Source: Halovulum marinum (lineage in GTDB: Bacteria; Pseudomonadota; Alphaproteobacteria; Rhodobacterales; Rhodobacteraceae). From it: a stretch of DNA of 64,000 nt. The position numbers and the translations under genes were made by a program. Below the pieces are notes generated by a model that was given only the letters and a program-made list of their open reading frames with translations, ran no database searches and was not told the origin of the DNA. Location of the stretch: assembly GCF_009697225.1 (NCBI RefSeq), contig NZ_WIND01000013.1, positions 1 through 64,000 on the forward strand. The letters run 5' to 3'. Of this stretch, positions 43,478-51,714 are shown piece after piece (the stretch's first letter is position 1; each line of letters opens with the position of its first letter).

Positions 43478-43557
43478 GCGAGCCAACCCCGGCGCACAGC
43501 CGCGCGCCGGGCGTCTTCCCATATCCCACGACCACCTATCGCACCGAGGAGCCCGAA

Positions 43558-44523
43558 ATGGTCAAGTTTCTCTACTGGTCCGATCTGCACCGCGAATTCG
43601 GCAGCAGCGACCACCCCGTTCCGTTCCCGGAGCCCACGCGGGACGTGAACCTGACCAATATCGACGCAATCCTGATCGCCGGCGACCTCCACGCTGGTGA
43701 CGAACATGTCTCGAGCCTCGTCGAGATCGAGGAGCGCTGGGGCGTGCCGGTTATCTCGACGCGCGGCAACCACGCCTTCTACCACGACGACTTCGCGAGC
43801 CTGCCGGGGCGCCATGCGCGCCTGGCCGCGGAGGCCCGCACGCAGGGGCGCCGGGTCCACGTCCTCGATCGCGAGACGCTTGTCCTCGGCGATACGCGGA
43901 TCCTCGGCGCGACGCTCTGGGCCGACTTCGAGGTGCTCCGGCCGAATCCCGATCGCCTCGAAGCGACGATGTACGGCGCACGGCACCTGATGAACGACTA
44001 TCGCAAGGTGCTCGCGGAGCCGGATGGCGATCTGCTCATGCCGAGCGCGACCGCGGCCCAGCACCGTGCCGACCGCGCCTGGCTCGCGCAGGAGCTCGCC
44101 AAGCCCTGGGATGGACGCACCCTTGTCATGACGCATCACATCCCGGTGCCCGAGGCGCTCGCGCCCGAAGCCGGCAAGGGTGAGATGGCGCCGGCATATG
44201 TCTCTGACCTGCGCCACGACATGCTGCGCTTTCCGATCGATGCCTGGGTGAGCGGCCATTCGCACTGGGCGCGCCGCGGCACGCTGCCGGGCCTGCACGG
44301 GCCCGTGGCCTTCACCGCGAACATGCAGGGCTACCCGGGGCAGCACACGAACTTCGATCCCTATCTCGTGCTCGACATGGATGCGCCGACGCTGGGCCTC
44401 GAGCCGATCGGCATCGCCGATCCCTCGCTGAGGGACCTGCCCGGCGCAGAGGAAGTCCTGGAGGAGATCCGCGCGGAAGTTCCGGCGGAGGGCGGTTCCC
44501 GCCCCGGCGCTCCTATGCCATGA
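43558..44523 (+). CDS. Calcineurin-like metallophosphoesterase
   Basis: 321 residues from ATG 43558 (GAGGAG upstream); a GTG at 43474 overlapping the previous gene would give a longer form. Metal-binding motifs in order: Y-W-S-D-L-H (D9, H11), A-G-D-L-H-A-G-D, R-G-N-H-A-F-Y, V-M-T-H-H and S-G-H-S-H-W. It hydrolyses a phosphodiester or phosphomonoester, perhaps of nucleic acid or nucleotide. Similar stand-alone enzymes are common on phages and plasmids. The following 46-residue frame is coupled to its stop. Confidence 0.85.
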   Translation: MVKFLYWSDLHREFGSSDHPVPFPEPTRDVNLTNIDAILIAGDLHAGDEHVSSLVEIEERWGVPVISTRGNHAFYHDDFASLPGRHARLAAEARTQGRRVHVLDRETLVLGDTRILGATLWADFEVLRPNPDRLEATMYGARHLMNDYRKVLAEPDGDLLMPSATAAQHRADRAWLAQELAKPWDGRTLVMTHHIPVPEALAPEAGKGEMAPAYVSDLRHDMLRFPIDAWVSGHSHWARRGTLPGLHGPVAFTANMQGYPGQHTNFDPYLVLDMDAPTLGLEPIGIADPSLRDLPGAEEVLEEIRAEVPAEGGSRPGAPMP

Positions 44524-44663
44524 TGCCGTGGGAGATCGATCACGGTGACTCCGCGGAACTGCGCCACGCCCATATGTTTGCCGGGGTCATGCCCGCTCGG
44601 GAGATGAACGCGCTGCGCGCGGAGGTGAGGCTACGCTCCCGGAAGTCCGGCCCCGCGGAATAA
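44523..44663 (+). CDS. 46-residue protein coupled to the phosphoesterase
   Basis: ATG 44523 shares a base with the stop of the phosphoesterase (TGATG). The frame (M-P-W-E-I-D-H-G-D-S-A-E-L-R-H-A-H-M-F-A) keeps the strong GC bias at third codon positions and ends at a TAA. The middle would be helical. No family is recognised. Confidence 0.5.
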   Translation: MPWEIDHGDSAELRHAHMFAGVMPAREMNALRAEVRLRSRKSGPAE

Positions 44664-44835
44664 TCCAGAAAAGAAACTGTTGCACCAACGTGACGACCGA
44701 CGCCGGCCGAAACACTAGATATTGTGGGAAACACTTCAAACCGTGACAGATGTTGATCAAGGCTTCTGGACGCGACCTCACCTGCGGAGGTTATCGCTAC
44801 GCTGCTCGGGCGATCCGGAAGTCTTCTGCCTGAAC

Positions 44836-44871
44836 TGGGGCCCGGCTCGGGGGGGCTGGGCCCACTTTTTT
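44836..44871 (+). terminator. Possible terminator
   Basis: TGGG(G)CCC pairs with GGGCCCA, one base bulged, around a G-rich loop, and CTTTTTTC follows. It lies about 170 bases beyond the small frame of the phosphoesterase operon. The rest of 44664-44962 shows no gene. Confidence 0.5.
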
Positions 44872-44962
44872 CCCGCTTGCACTCAGTGCAGCAGGTCGCT
44901 CCGCGGTTCGTGGCCGCCTCGCGGGAACACTCGTTCACCGCGAGCCAGGTCGGATGCCGCCG

Positions 44963-45907
44963 CTAGAATCCGCAGGTTCTCTGGATCCAGGTGGCCACTC
45001 CCGGGACGCAAAGCTCCTCGAGTTCCGGTTTGTGCATCTCGCTTGGTTCTGCACTTGCCATCCATTTCAGTACAGGCAGGGGGTCGACGTCCATCAAGAC
45101 GAGATACTTGCCGATCTGATCGTAGATCTCGTCATCCAGCGGCACGGCACCAGATGTCGTATACACGCGGTGAAATCCGAGGTGTGGCCCGGGTCCCATC
45201 CAGATCCTGCGCTCAGTCCCGCCCATGAAGGCCAGCGGGCAAGCTGAGTAGCAAGGACCGTGCAGGGTGGTCGCGAGGCCTCGCATCCTGATCTCCATGC
45301 CGATCAGGATGGCATCCATGACGCTTCCCCCTGCACTGCCGAAAGCAATGGTAGCAACGCCTTGATGGTCGTCCAGGGCCTCGGTGAAGCGCTCGTGGAT
45401 ACCCCAGTCGATATCGCCGTACACGAGCAGTGTGCCATCCCTGACCGAGAAGTCACCGTGCAATTCGGGATCGTCGATGTAGGCTGACACTGGTATGCCG
45501 TGTTCACCAACGCACTCAAGGTTCCATAGACTCTTCTTCTGAATTTCGGTCATTGAAGTAGCATTCCGCGCAGCAGCGACCCATGAATCGAGAAAGACCG
45601 CATGCTGCATGATCTCCATGGGGTCGGCCTGTACCGTTCGCGGCGGATCCTCGAACGTTTCCGCCTGCCTGATTTCGCTCTGGAAGCCGAGCATTCTGCC
45701 GATGATCGCGCAGATGTGCCTCTCATACCCAATTCCATGCAGGGCGCTACCAGGATGCCCGGAGCCCAGGCTCAAGGCGAAATCGTAGTATGCTGAGCTC
45801 TTCTCGCTCACGGCCGCGATTGCATTGCTCCAGGACGTTTGCGCTGAGAGGATACTCGGAGCGATGAGCAGGATGCTGAAAGCCAGAATCCGGGGAAATA
45901 TCTTCAT
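44963..45907 (-). CDS. Exported ClpP-like serine hydrolase (COG3904 type)
   Basis: A 314-residue protein with signal peptide (ILAFSILLIAPSILSAQ). The last 130 residues look like a ClpP/crotonase-fold protease domain: F-G-S-A-G-G-S-V-M-D-A (oxyanion-hole strand), then G-P-C-Y-S-A-C-P-L-A-F-M-G-G with candidate nucleophile Ser221, and L-G-F-H-R with candidate His246. Related periplasmic ClpP-like proteins are common in Rhodobacterales but poorly characterised. Several cysteines suggest disulfides. It is isolated, with a divergent channel gene upstream. Confidence 0.65.
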   Translation of the reverse strand: MKIFPRILAFSILLIAPSILSAQTSWSNAIAAVSEKSSAYYDFALSLGSGHPGSALHGIGYERHICAIIGRMLGFQSEIRQAETFEDPPRTVQADPMEIMQHAVFLDSWVAAARNATSMTEIQKKSLWNLECVGEHGIPVSAYIDDPELHGDFSVRDGTLLVYGDIDWGIHERFTEALDDHQGVATIAFGSAGGSVMDAILIGMEIRMRGLATTLHGPCYSACPLAFMGGTERRIWMGPGPHLGFHRVYTTSGAVPLDDEIYDQIGKYLVLMDVDPLPVLKWMASAEPSEMHKPELEELCVPGVATWIQRTCGF

Positions 45908-46086
45908 GCTCGCGACTCCTGAACAACCGGCAGTAGTCGCAAGCTATTCGCAGGAGCTTCCCCTGGGAAGAGCCGCAAACAGATCCGCAACTTCGCCAAT
46001 CCTCCTGGTGCGTCAGGCTCGGCCCGAGCGCATTGGGATGCAACAAACCGGACCCCGTACCCGTTGAGGCCAGAATGGGAGGCGTC

Positions 46087-46515
46087 ATGGCATTCGTCAT
46101 AGGCTTGGCACTTGTTGCGTTGATGGGGGCGCTCCATCACCTCTCGTTGCGGGCGCTTGAGCGCGTCAGTGGCTATGATCGAAACCAGCCAAACCTGACG
46201 ATCCAGATCGTTTTCCTTGGCCTCCTGGGCATCCACGCTCTCGAGATACTCATTTGGGCGGGAGCATACCGTATCTTGCTTGGCTGGGGTGTCGGAGATC
46301 TTACCGGCGCCTACAACGGGACATGGACAGATCTCGTGTACTTTTCAGGGGTACAGTTCACGACGCTGGGATACACCGACATCACGGCCCTGGGCGACAT
46401 TCGCCTGATCGCCCTCATGGAGGCGCTTGGCGGCTTCATGGTGCTGACCTGGTCTGCGACCTACCTATATTCTGCCTGGCAGCGCGCATTCCGGTTGGTG
46501 AACCAATCCAGCTAG
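46087..46515 (+). CDS. Two-helix potassium-channel-like membrane protein
   Basis: 142 residues from ATG 46087 with GGGAGG upstream. One N-terminal helix, then two helices enclosing a pore-loop segment Q-F-T-T-L-G-Y-T-D-I-T-A-L-G-D. This is the Ion_trans_2 pattern, but the usual selectivity filter T-V-G-Y-G-D reads T-L-G-Y-T-D here. It may be a non-selective or altered channel. It is divergent from the ClpP-like gene. Confidence 0.7.
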   Translation: MAFVIGLALVALMGALHHLSLRALERVSGYDRNQPNLTIQIVFLGLLGIHALEILIWAGAYRILLGWGVGDLTGAYNGTWTDLVYFSGVQFTTLGYTDITALGDIRLIALMEALGGFMVLTWSATYLYSAWQRAFRLVNQSS

Positions 46516-46555
46516 TCTACCGCCAGGTCAGCACGATGCGTATCGGCCATCGCCT

Positions 46556-46822
46556 TCAGTCTTCGGGCTTGCTGAAGGCGCAAGGCACCCAGAGCGAGAT
46601 GCGGTCATCGAGACACCAGCCACGGCTCTCGAGTTTGCCGGCGTGGCGCGCTCGGACAGCGCAGGCTTCGGGGTACGCACGCCGCGACGAGCCGCGCCCC
46701 TGGCACGAAGCGTCCGCCTGGCGCCACTTGGCGATGACCTGCTGGTCGGTCAGGTTCGAGGCGGCTGCCGGAGTGCCGGCGGCGGCCAGGATTGCAATGG
46801 CTGCGATGATCACCGGTTTCAC
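46556..46822 (-). CDS. Small exported cysteine-containing protein
   Basis: 88 residues from GTG 46822 (GGGAGG upstream); ATG 46855 is an alternative. Signal peptide K-P-V-I-I-A-A-I-A-I-L-A-A-A-G-T-P-A-A-A, then about 65 residues with four cysteines (S-C-Q-G, E-A-C-A, G-W-C-L, V-P-C-A) that could form two disulfides. Family unknown. TGTGAAAA, a variant of the plasmid motif, lies about 45 bases upstream. Confidence 0.55.
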   Translation of the reverse strand: MKPVIIAAIAILAAAGTPAAASNLTDQQVIAKWRQADASCQGRGSSRRAYPEACAVRARHAGKLESRGWCLDDRISLWVPCAFSKPED

Positions 46823-46974
46823 GATGGCCTCCCGTTTCCGTCTTGAGACTATCATGGGGGCGGCCTGTGAAAATCACGAGATCAAAGTCAAGCTTTATTT
46901 TTCCACAGGTTCTCAAGGATCGGCAGGAGCCGGCTCCTCGATTTTCCCTGGGCATCGCGATGACTCCATCAGCA

Positions 46975-47208
46975 TCACTTTCGGCGAAGCCGGTATCCGT
47001 GCTTGAGGCGCAGCGACAGGATCTTCCGACCGAGCTCCTCGCACCTGGCAACGGACCCCGAGCCGCGGATCGCCACCCTGCCCCGCCGGCCGATACGCCC
47101 CCACTGCACCATGACGGCGCCGTCCTCGAAGAGATCGGACGTGGTGCGGATCGAGTAGTAGCGGAAGCAGTCCGACTCCGGATCGACCTTCTCGAGATAG
47201 ATGTCCAA
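46975..47208 (-). CDS. WGR-domain protein
   Basis: A 77-residue protein that is essentially one WGR domain: Y-Y-S-I-R-T-T-S-D-L-F-E-D-G, then V-M-V-Q-W-G-R-I-G-R-R-G-R, and a basic C-terminal helix. GGGGAGGGG lies before the ATG. WGR domains bind nucleic acid in PARPs and in MolR-type proteins. Stand-alone copies are common on Rhodobacterales and rhizobial plasmids; a DNA-end or nick-binding role is likely but unproven. Confidence 0.8.
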   Translation of the reverse strand: MDIYLEKVDPESDCFRYYSIRTTSDLFEDGAVMVQWGRIGRRGRVAIRGSGSVARCEELGRKILSLRLKHGYRLRRK

Positions 47209-47310
47209 GGTCCCCTCCCCCGGCGCACTCTCCAGGTCGAGGTAGACTCCGTTTTCGTTTGCGGATCAACTTGTTTTTTCGGAGAGGGCGCGTCCGACCT
47301 CGGGTGCTGT

Positions 47311-47808
47311 CTAGTCCGGGGCGATCGGCGCCGCCCGCTCGCACGCTTGCGACCATTCCCTGCGAGCCGCGTCGCGCCTGACGCGCAAGATCTCGAGCTC
47401 CCGCTCCTTTTCGTGGATCTCGTCCTCCATCGTTTCGATGGCGCGCAAGTCCCAGTCTGCCGGTCCATCGGGGCATTCGATGGTGGCATGCTCCTCGAGA
47501 AGACGGACCGTCTCATCGTCCAGCCTGACGATATCCTCGCCACCGACGACGAGCTTGAACGCGCGCGATCCGGGCTTTCTGTCGCGAACTCTCTCGATCA
47601 CCAGCGCCTGCTTTTCCACCTCGGGGGATTTGTGGCGGGCGTGCAGCGCAAAGCGAAGGCCTGTATGCTCGCCCGAAATCGCATGTGCAATCCGTTCGGG
47701 AATGTAGACCAGCGCCCGATCGCCGCCCCAGGCATCGCCTCCCTTGAGAAAGAGGCCGGCACCCCGCCGTCTCAGCGACGCTCCGGAGAGCTTCAGGATG
47801 AGGGTCAT
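47311..47808 (-). CDS. Plasmid hypothetical with C-terminal coiled coil
   Basis: A 165-residue protein (GGGAGA upstream of the ATG). The N-terminal 110 residues appear beta-rich, and the tail (METMEDEIHEKERELEILRV, near 125-145) should form a coiled coil. No family is recognised. A TGCGAAAAA element lies directly upstream, shared with the divergent Api92-like gene. Confidence 0.55.
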   Translation of the reverse strand: MTLILKLSGASLRRRGAGLFLKGGDAWGGDRALVYIPERIAHAISGEHTGLRFALHARHKSPEVEKQALVIERVRDRKPGSRAFKLVVGGEDIVRLDDETVRLLEEHATIECPDGPADWDLRAIETMEDEIHEKERELEILRVRRDAARREWSQACERAAPIAPD

Positions 47809-47820
47809 TGCAATCTCCCG

Positions 47821-47829
47821 TTTTTCGCA
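47821..47829. promoter_or_regulatory. TTTTTCGCA element
   Basis: Exact copy of the plasmid 9-mer in the 95-base divergent region between the coiled-coil protein (start 47808) and the Api92-like protein (start 47904). ATATACT, a possible -10 box for the plus-strand gene, follows at about 47840. Confidence 0.45.
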
Positions 47830-47903
47830 CTCTTCAAGATATACTTGTGGTCCCGAAAGCGCACCTGCGGGCGCCCGAACTCGAAAACAAGAGGAAATGC
47901 TGA

Positions 47904-48743
47904 ATGGGAAACCTGGTCACGAACAGGATCAACTTCGACCTTTCCGGAAAGCCCTGCCTGGAAGATGAGCTGCGGGAGATCTGCGCGCGCATATCGCCGC
48001 AAGACCCAGCGCAGCTCGTGGCCGGGATTTTCGCTGGCGGGCGAGTGCCGACCTCTCTCGATTTTCGCATTGCCAGCCCCGAGCCGGAAGACATACGCGG
48101 CATGAAGATCGACAAGGACTTCGATGTCGGTCTGGCGATTGTCTCCAGGGACCGGGACTACATCGCGTTGTGGGACGAAGCCATGGACGCTGGCGTTGCC
48201 GCGATGCCTCCCCACATGCAGCGCACACGCCATTCGGTTCTTGCAGCCGCGGGGCTCGCCGGCCTTTCGGAGGCTGAGCTCCTGGCGTACGGTGTCTCCG
48301 CATTGCCCGATGCATTCATGGCCGCCGCAAGATCGGCGCGGTTTTTCGAGAAAACCGGCGCGTTCGAGCCGATCACATGGCGCACGCAGCGCTGGGGCGT
48401 TCGGGCGCACTCGCCCGAGGCCACGCTCTGGCTGGAAGGCGATGCGCTGTCCATGCGCTTCGATACGGTCAACGGCGCACCGGCGCAGTGGCTGGAAGTA
48501 CTGGCCGAGGCCCTGCCCCGCACCGTGTTCGCGGGCGCCTCGTATGACCAGGACACCGACTATTCGGCATCGTTCGCCACGGAAGGAGATGGCGAGCTTT
48601 CCTTTGCGGAGTCCGATGACCCGGACGGCGTCCTGGCCGCCCGCTCAATCGTATCCGGTCTCTCGGCGGAAGATCTGCTGGCCGAGGATGAGGCGCTCGA
48701 CGGCGGCGACGCGGATGATGGTGGGCCGGATGATGGTCCGTAG
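47904..48743 (+). CDS. Api92-like/DUF1281-type plasmid protein
   Basis: A 279-residue protein. It opens with M-G-N-L-V-T-N-R-I-N-F-D-L-S-G, like Api92-family proteins (usually N-W-x-x-N-x-L-x-I-S-G). A central W-R-T-Q-R-W-G-V-R-A is followed by L-S-M-R-F-D-T-V-N-G-A-P-A-Q-W-L and Y-D-Q-D-T-D-Y-S-A, the ferredoxin-like half of the family. The C-terminus is a long acidic tail (D-G-G-D-A-D-D-G-G-P-D-D-G-P). Such proteins are frequent on pathogenicity islands and plasmids; function unknown. Confidence 0.65.
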   Translation: MGNLVTNRINFDLSGKPCLEDELREICARISPQDPAQLVAGIFAGGRVPTSLDFRIASPEPEDIRGMKIDKDFDVGLAIVSRDRDYIALWDEAMDAGVAAMPPHMQRTRHSVLAAAGLAGLSEAELLAYGVSALPDAFMAAARSARFFEKTGAFEPITWRTQRWGVRAHSPEATLWLEGDALSMRFDTVNGAPAQWLEVLAEALPRTVFAGASYDQDTDYSASFATEGDGELSFAESDDPDGVLAARSIVSGLSAEDLLAEDEALDGGDADDGGPDDGP

Positions 48744-48759
48744 GCCCGGATCGCCGATT

Positions 48760-48768
48760 TGCGAAAAA
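48760..48768. promoter_or_regulatory. TGCGAAAAA element
   Basis: Exact copy of the plasmid 9-mer, 16 bases after the Api92-like gene, at the head of the structured leader of the lipoprotein gene. A TTTTTCACA variant follows at 48818-48826. Confidence 0.45.
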
Positions 48769-48784
48769 TGATATTTTTTATCTT

Positions 48785-49080
48785 TCGGTGTTGCACGCCG
48801 AAAAGATTTTGCCTATCTTTTTCACAGCACCGATACCTCGGCGCATAGACTTCAGGAGATACTCGTCAGCTTCTCCCACCAATCCTGCGGATTGGAAGGA
48901 GCTTGCTTTGAAGAAGGGAGGAAGTTTCCAGGCTGACCAGAGTCAGCGGCAGATGCCTTCGGGTTGAAGCCGCTACGTTGTCGCCAGGTCAAAGACCGAC
49001 GTCGGGGTGCTTCACCAGCTCCGACCTCTCGAAGCCTCGAATGCAGACATGGGTCGGGAGACCCACGAAACGGTTCGAGG
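48785..49080 (+). ncRNA. Candidate structured RNA or structured 5' leader
   Basis: The 439-base gap before the lipoprotein gene carries a chain of hairpins: TCGGTGTTG with CAGCACCGA (48785/48825) enclosing AAAAGAT/ATCTTTT; CCAATC/GATTGG (48879/48890); GCTGAC/GTCAGC (48932/48942); CTTC/GAAG inside GCGG/CCGC (48946-48973); GTCGG-GGTG/CACC...CCGAC (49001-49025); and CCTCGAA/TTCGAGG (49035/49074) enclosing TGGGTC/GACCCA. The region has no open frame I can support. This could be a regulatory leader, an sRNA or an unnamed RNA class; it does not fit RNase P, 6S or SRP as I know them. Confidence 0.45.
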
Positions 49081-49182
49081 CGGAACGCCGGGCGGCAACT
49101 TTCTCGAGGTGAGACGGCGCGGGGCCTCCTCGTGTCGCGTTACAAGGCCCTTACGGGCGCATACAAAGGAATGGAGAAGGCA

Positions 49183-49944
49183 ATGACGAAATTCCTCACC
49201 AGCACCGCCGCCGCCGCCTGCCTGTTTGCTCTTGCCGCGTGTGGAGGTGGTGCCGGCTCGGGTGGTGGAGCGTCTCCCACGCCGGTGAGCGCGCCGACCA
49301 AGTCCAGCTCGACCGCGGACATGATCGCCTTTGCCGAAGATGGCGGAACCTCCGAAGCCATCACCGCAACCCCTTCGTCGACCGGCCCGGGCCCGATCAC
49401 CCGCACGACGCGCTCGGTGACGGTGGATGGCAAGGTGACGACCGTCATGACGGACGCGACTTCCGAAGGAGTCGTGGGGATCGTGGAACTCACGAAGGAC
49501 GGCGTTGCGACCTACCGCTTCAATGATGACGCCGCAATCGTGACGGGCGCGGCAAGCGGTCGCTATGCAGGGCGCACCAATGCCACGTACCGGCTCGACA
49601 ATGGCTCCTCCGAAGTCTCCGGCGACGGAAGCTTCAACCTTGTGCTCGACACCGGCACCGGTGAGGCGAACTACGGACTGACCGTCTACGCCGACGACGG
49701 AAGCTCGAGCGTCGAGGCCTATGGCGCTGCCGCCTACGCGAACGGCCGGTTCGACGAAACGAATGACGGCGTCATCCTTCGCGACGAGAACGGGACCGTG
49801 ATCCGGACCAACGAGGAACTGACGATCGATGGCGCGATCATCGGATCCGACGCGGTGAACGCCGCCGCCGGGACCATCGTCGGCGAGACGGGAACCGGCT
49901 TCATGATCGACGGCGTGTTCATGGCCGGCCAGGCTCCGAAGTAG
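49183..49944 (+). CDS. Surface-type lipoprotein, possible TbpB-like barrel
   Basis: About 253 residues from ATG 49183; an ATG at 49171 is possible. Lipobox L-F-A-L-A-A-C-G-G-G gives a lipidated Cys, followed by a Gly/Ser/Pro-rich linker. The remainder is beta-rich with repeated R-x-N-A-T-Y-R-L-D and S-G-D-G-S-F-N-L-V-L-D-T-G-T-G strands, ending G-T-G-F-M-I-D-G-V-F, reminiscent of the small C-terminal barrel of transferrin-binding-protein-like lipoproteins. The long structured leader suggests post-transcriptional control. A strong terminator follows. Confidence 0.65.
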   Translation: MTKFLTSTAAAACLFALAACGGGAGSGGGASPTPVSAPTKSSSTADMIAFAEDGGTSEAITATPSSTGPGPITRTTRSVTVDGKVTTVMTDATSEGVVGIVELTKDGVATYRFNDDAAIVTGAASGRYAGRTNATYRLDNGSSEVSGDGSFNLVLDTGTGEANYGLTVYADDGSSSVEAYGAAAYANGRFDETNDGVILRDENGTVIRTNEELTIDGAIIGSDAVNAAAGTIVGETGTGFMIDGVFMAGQAPK

Positions 49945-49970
49945 GCGACCGGCCGTACATGGAGAACGCA

Positions 49971-49996
49971 GGGGCGCCCCACCGGGCGCCCCTTTT
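49971..49996 (+). terminator. Rho-independent terminator
   Basis: GGGGCGCCC and GGGCGCCCC form a perfect 9-bp stem around CACC, followed by TTTT. It ends the lipoprotein transcript. Confidence 0.85.
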
Positions 49997-50108
49997 CGTT
50001 TGGAATGCGAGCAGTGCGCAAACTGGCGGTCGATTGCTGTGGACAGGGACTTCAGGGCCCCGGCGGGGAGCGTATCTCCTGCCTGGGAGTCACCTTCAGG
50101 GAAGAGCA

Positions 50109-50321
50109 ATGCTGAAAGTCACCGCCTCGATGACGGCAATCGCCCTAATGGCAGGCTGCAACACGCTCTCCGGCCTGGGCAAGGATGTGACCGGAGTGGC
50201 GGAGTGGACCAAGGGGGCCATCACCGAAAGGAGGAGCGGCGGCTCCGAACCCTCGCTCCCCGCCTACAACCCTGCCCCGGAATATTCTTCCGGGGTTCCG
50301 GCGTTGGGGTCCGCTTTCTGA
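50109..50321 (+). CDS. Entericidin-like small lipoprotein
   Basis: A 70-residue protein with GGGAAGAG before the ATG. Lipobox I-A-L-M-A-G-C-N, then T-L-S-G-L-G-K-D-V-T-G-V-A-E-W, the short entericidin EcnA/EcnB pattern, with an extended proline-rich tail. Entericidins are membrane-associated peptides linked to stress and programmed lysis. A few hundred bases after the other lipoprotein gene, beyond its terminator. Confidence 0.7.
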   Translation: MLKVTASMTAIALMAGCNTLSGLGKDVTGVAEWTKGAITERRSGGSEPSLPAYNPAPEYSSGVPALGSAF

Positions 50322-50419
50322 TCGGCCCGGTCGCGAAAGTGAACCTCCTCGCCCTGAGGGACAAGGCTTCCGCTGCCCGCGGCGGCCCGCATTGAGCCGT
50401 CGCACCGCGGGCGAAAAGA

Positions 50420-51523
50420 TCAAAGAACGATTTCCTCCTCGACATCGAGGGACCAGATTTCCTCGAGACGCGTGCGGACGGTATTGCAGGCCAGCCCCAT
50501 TTCGATTGCCCGCTGCTTCCGCGACAGATCCTGGTCGAGAACCTTTACTGTTGTCCATAGCGACCGAAGCTCGTCATCCGGCATCGTGACGAGGTTCTCG
50601 CGCAGTTCCCCGATTCCGGAAAACGCTGCGGGATGTCCACGCCAGCCGTGCAATACCAAGGTGCCATTGTTCGGTCCCGTGGTGTTCAGGTTGCAAGCGG
50701 CGTCCTCCATCTCCAGGACGGAGAAGTCCTCCGCCAGGTAGCTTGAGAGGGCAAGGTCGCACACCTCCTCGAAAAGCTCTTCCCGGGTGGAGAGTTCCGT
50801 GAGCCAGCGCTTGTCGAACTCCCGGGAGACCTCGTCGAATCCATCGATGCGCCCGGACCTGTCCCAGTTGTAGTTCATGCGGATATCCCAGCTCAGCGCC
50901 ATGCCGCCCCGGACGCGGGACATGGGGTGCAGCAGGATATCATTGACCATTGCCTCGCGGCTCGTGGCCGGCAGATGATACGCGCCTTCGGCATGCAGGG
51001 CGCGGGTGAACTCGTCGCGATTGTCCCGGTCCTGAGGCCGGCGAAGCCCGAGCATGACCTGGCGCGCGAAGTTGCCATTGTCCGGTTCGCCCGCCCGCGT
51101 GTCGATATCGTGGGCGACACCCTTGTAGTAGTCACTGCGATAAATGAAATCCGAGAATTGCTTCCATTTCATGCGCGAGATCGCGTCGAATGCACTGACT
51201 TGCCGGCTGGAAGCGCCACCGACGCCGGTTGCCTGGCGGCCGTAGTCTTCGACGAGGACGGCCATGTTGTCATTGTCGAGAATGACGACACCATTGCGAT
51301 TGAAGTTCGGAGACTGCGAGTCCTCGCCCTTTGCCACCGCCACGAGGACCGTGAAGCTGCGGGAGGCGTCGCCCCTGGTCGCAAAGAACAGGTTCTTTTT
51401 CAGCTCACGTGCGTGGACATACTGCCCGGTAGCGGCCATCTCCTCGCCATTCATGAAGACGGGTTCGACGGCTTCCTGCGGCTGGTGTTTCGAACGAACT
51501 TGGTCGTCATTCGCAATCTGCAT
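50420..51523 (-). CDS. Plasmid hypothetical protein
   Basis: About 367 residues from ATG 51523 (GAGGGACAG upstream); upstream in-frame starts at 51544 or 51613 are less likely. A mixed alpha/beta protein with no recognised domain. V-V-I-L-D-N-D-N-M-A-V-L-V and N-T-T-G-P-N-N-G-T-L-V-L-H-G-W are distinctive stretches. The C-terminal R-K-Q-R-A-I-E-M-G-L-A-C-N-T-V-R-T-R looks like a helix-turn-helix. A TGCGAAAAA element lies about 70 bases upstream. Confidence 0.55.
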   Translation of the reverse strand: MQIANDDQVRSKHQPQEAVEPVFMNGEEMAATGQYVHARELKKNLFFATRGDASRSFTVLVAVAKGEDSQSPNFNRNGVVILDNDNMAVLVEDYGRQATGVGGASSRQVSAFDAISRMKWKQFSDFIYRSDYYKGVAHDIDTRAGEPDNGNFARQVMLGLRRPQDRDNRDEFTRALHAEGAYHLPATSREAMVNDILLHPMSRVRGGMALSWDIRMNYNWDRSGRIDGFDEVSREFDKRWLTELSTREELFEEVCDLALSSYLAEDFSVLEMEDAACNLNTTGPNNGTLVLHGWRGHPAAFSGIGELRENLVTMPDDELRSLWTTVKVLDQDLSRKQRAIEMGLACNTVRTRLEEIWSLDVEEEIVL

Positions 51524-51593
51524 TTCTGTCCCTCGTGGTCTCATGCCAGTTGATATGAGCTTGTTAGTGTTGAACCCGGAAAACTCGTGACTT

Positions 51594-51612
51594 TGCGAAA
51601 AAACGAATCGCA
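51594..51612. promoter_or_regulatory. TGCGAAAAA element with inverted partner
   Basis: TGCGAAAAAACGAATCGCA: the exact plasmid 9-mer whose first five bases recur inverted (TCGCA) at the other end, giving a 19-bp imperfect palindrome. It lies upstream of the minus-strand hypothetical gene at 51523. Confidence 0.5.
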
Positions 51613-51714
51613 TGTCCTTCTTGGCCCATCACGGGCGGGACGGTCAACAAACAATTTTCAACCCAGGCGGGAAAAACTATATCCAAAGATCATGCTGCCC
51701 CGAGACTCCGAGTC

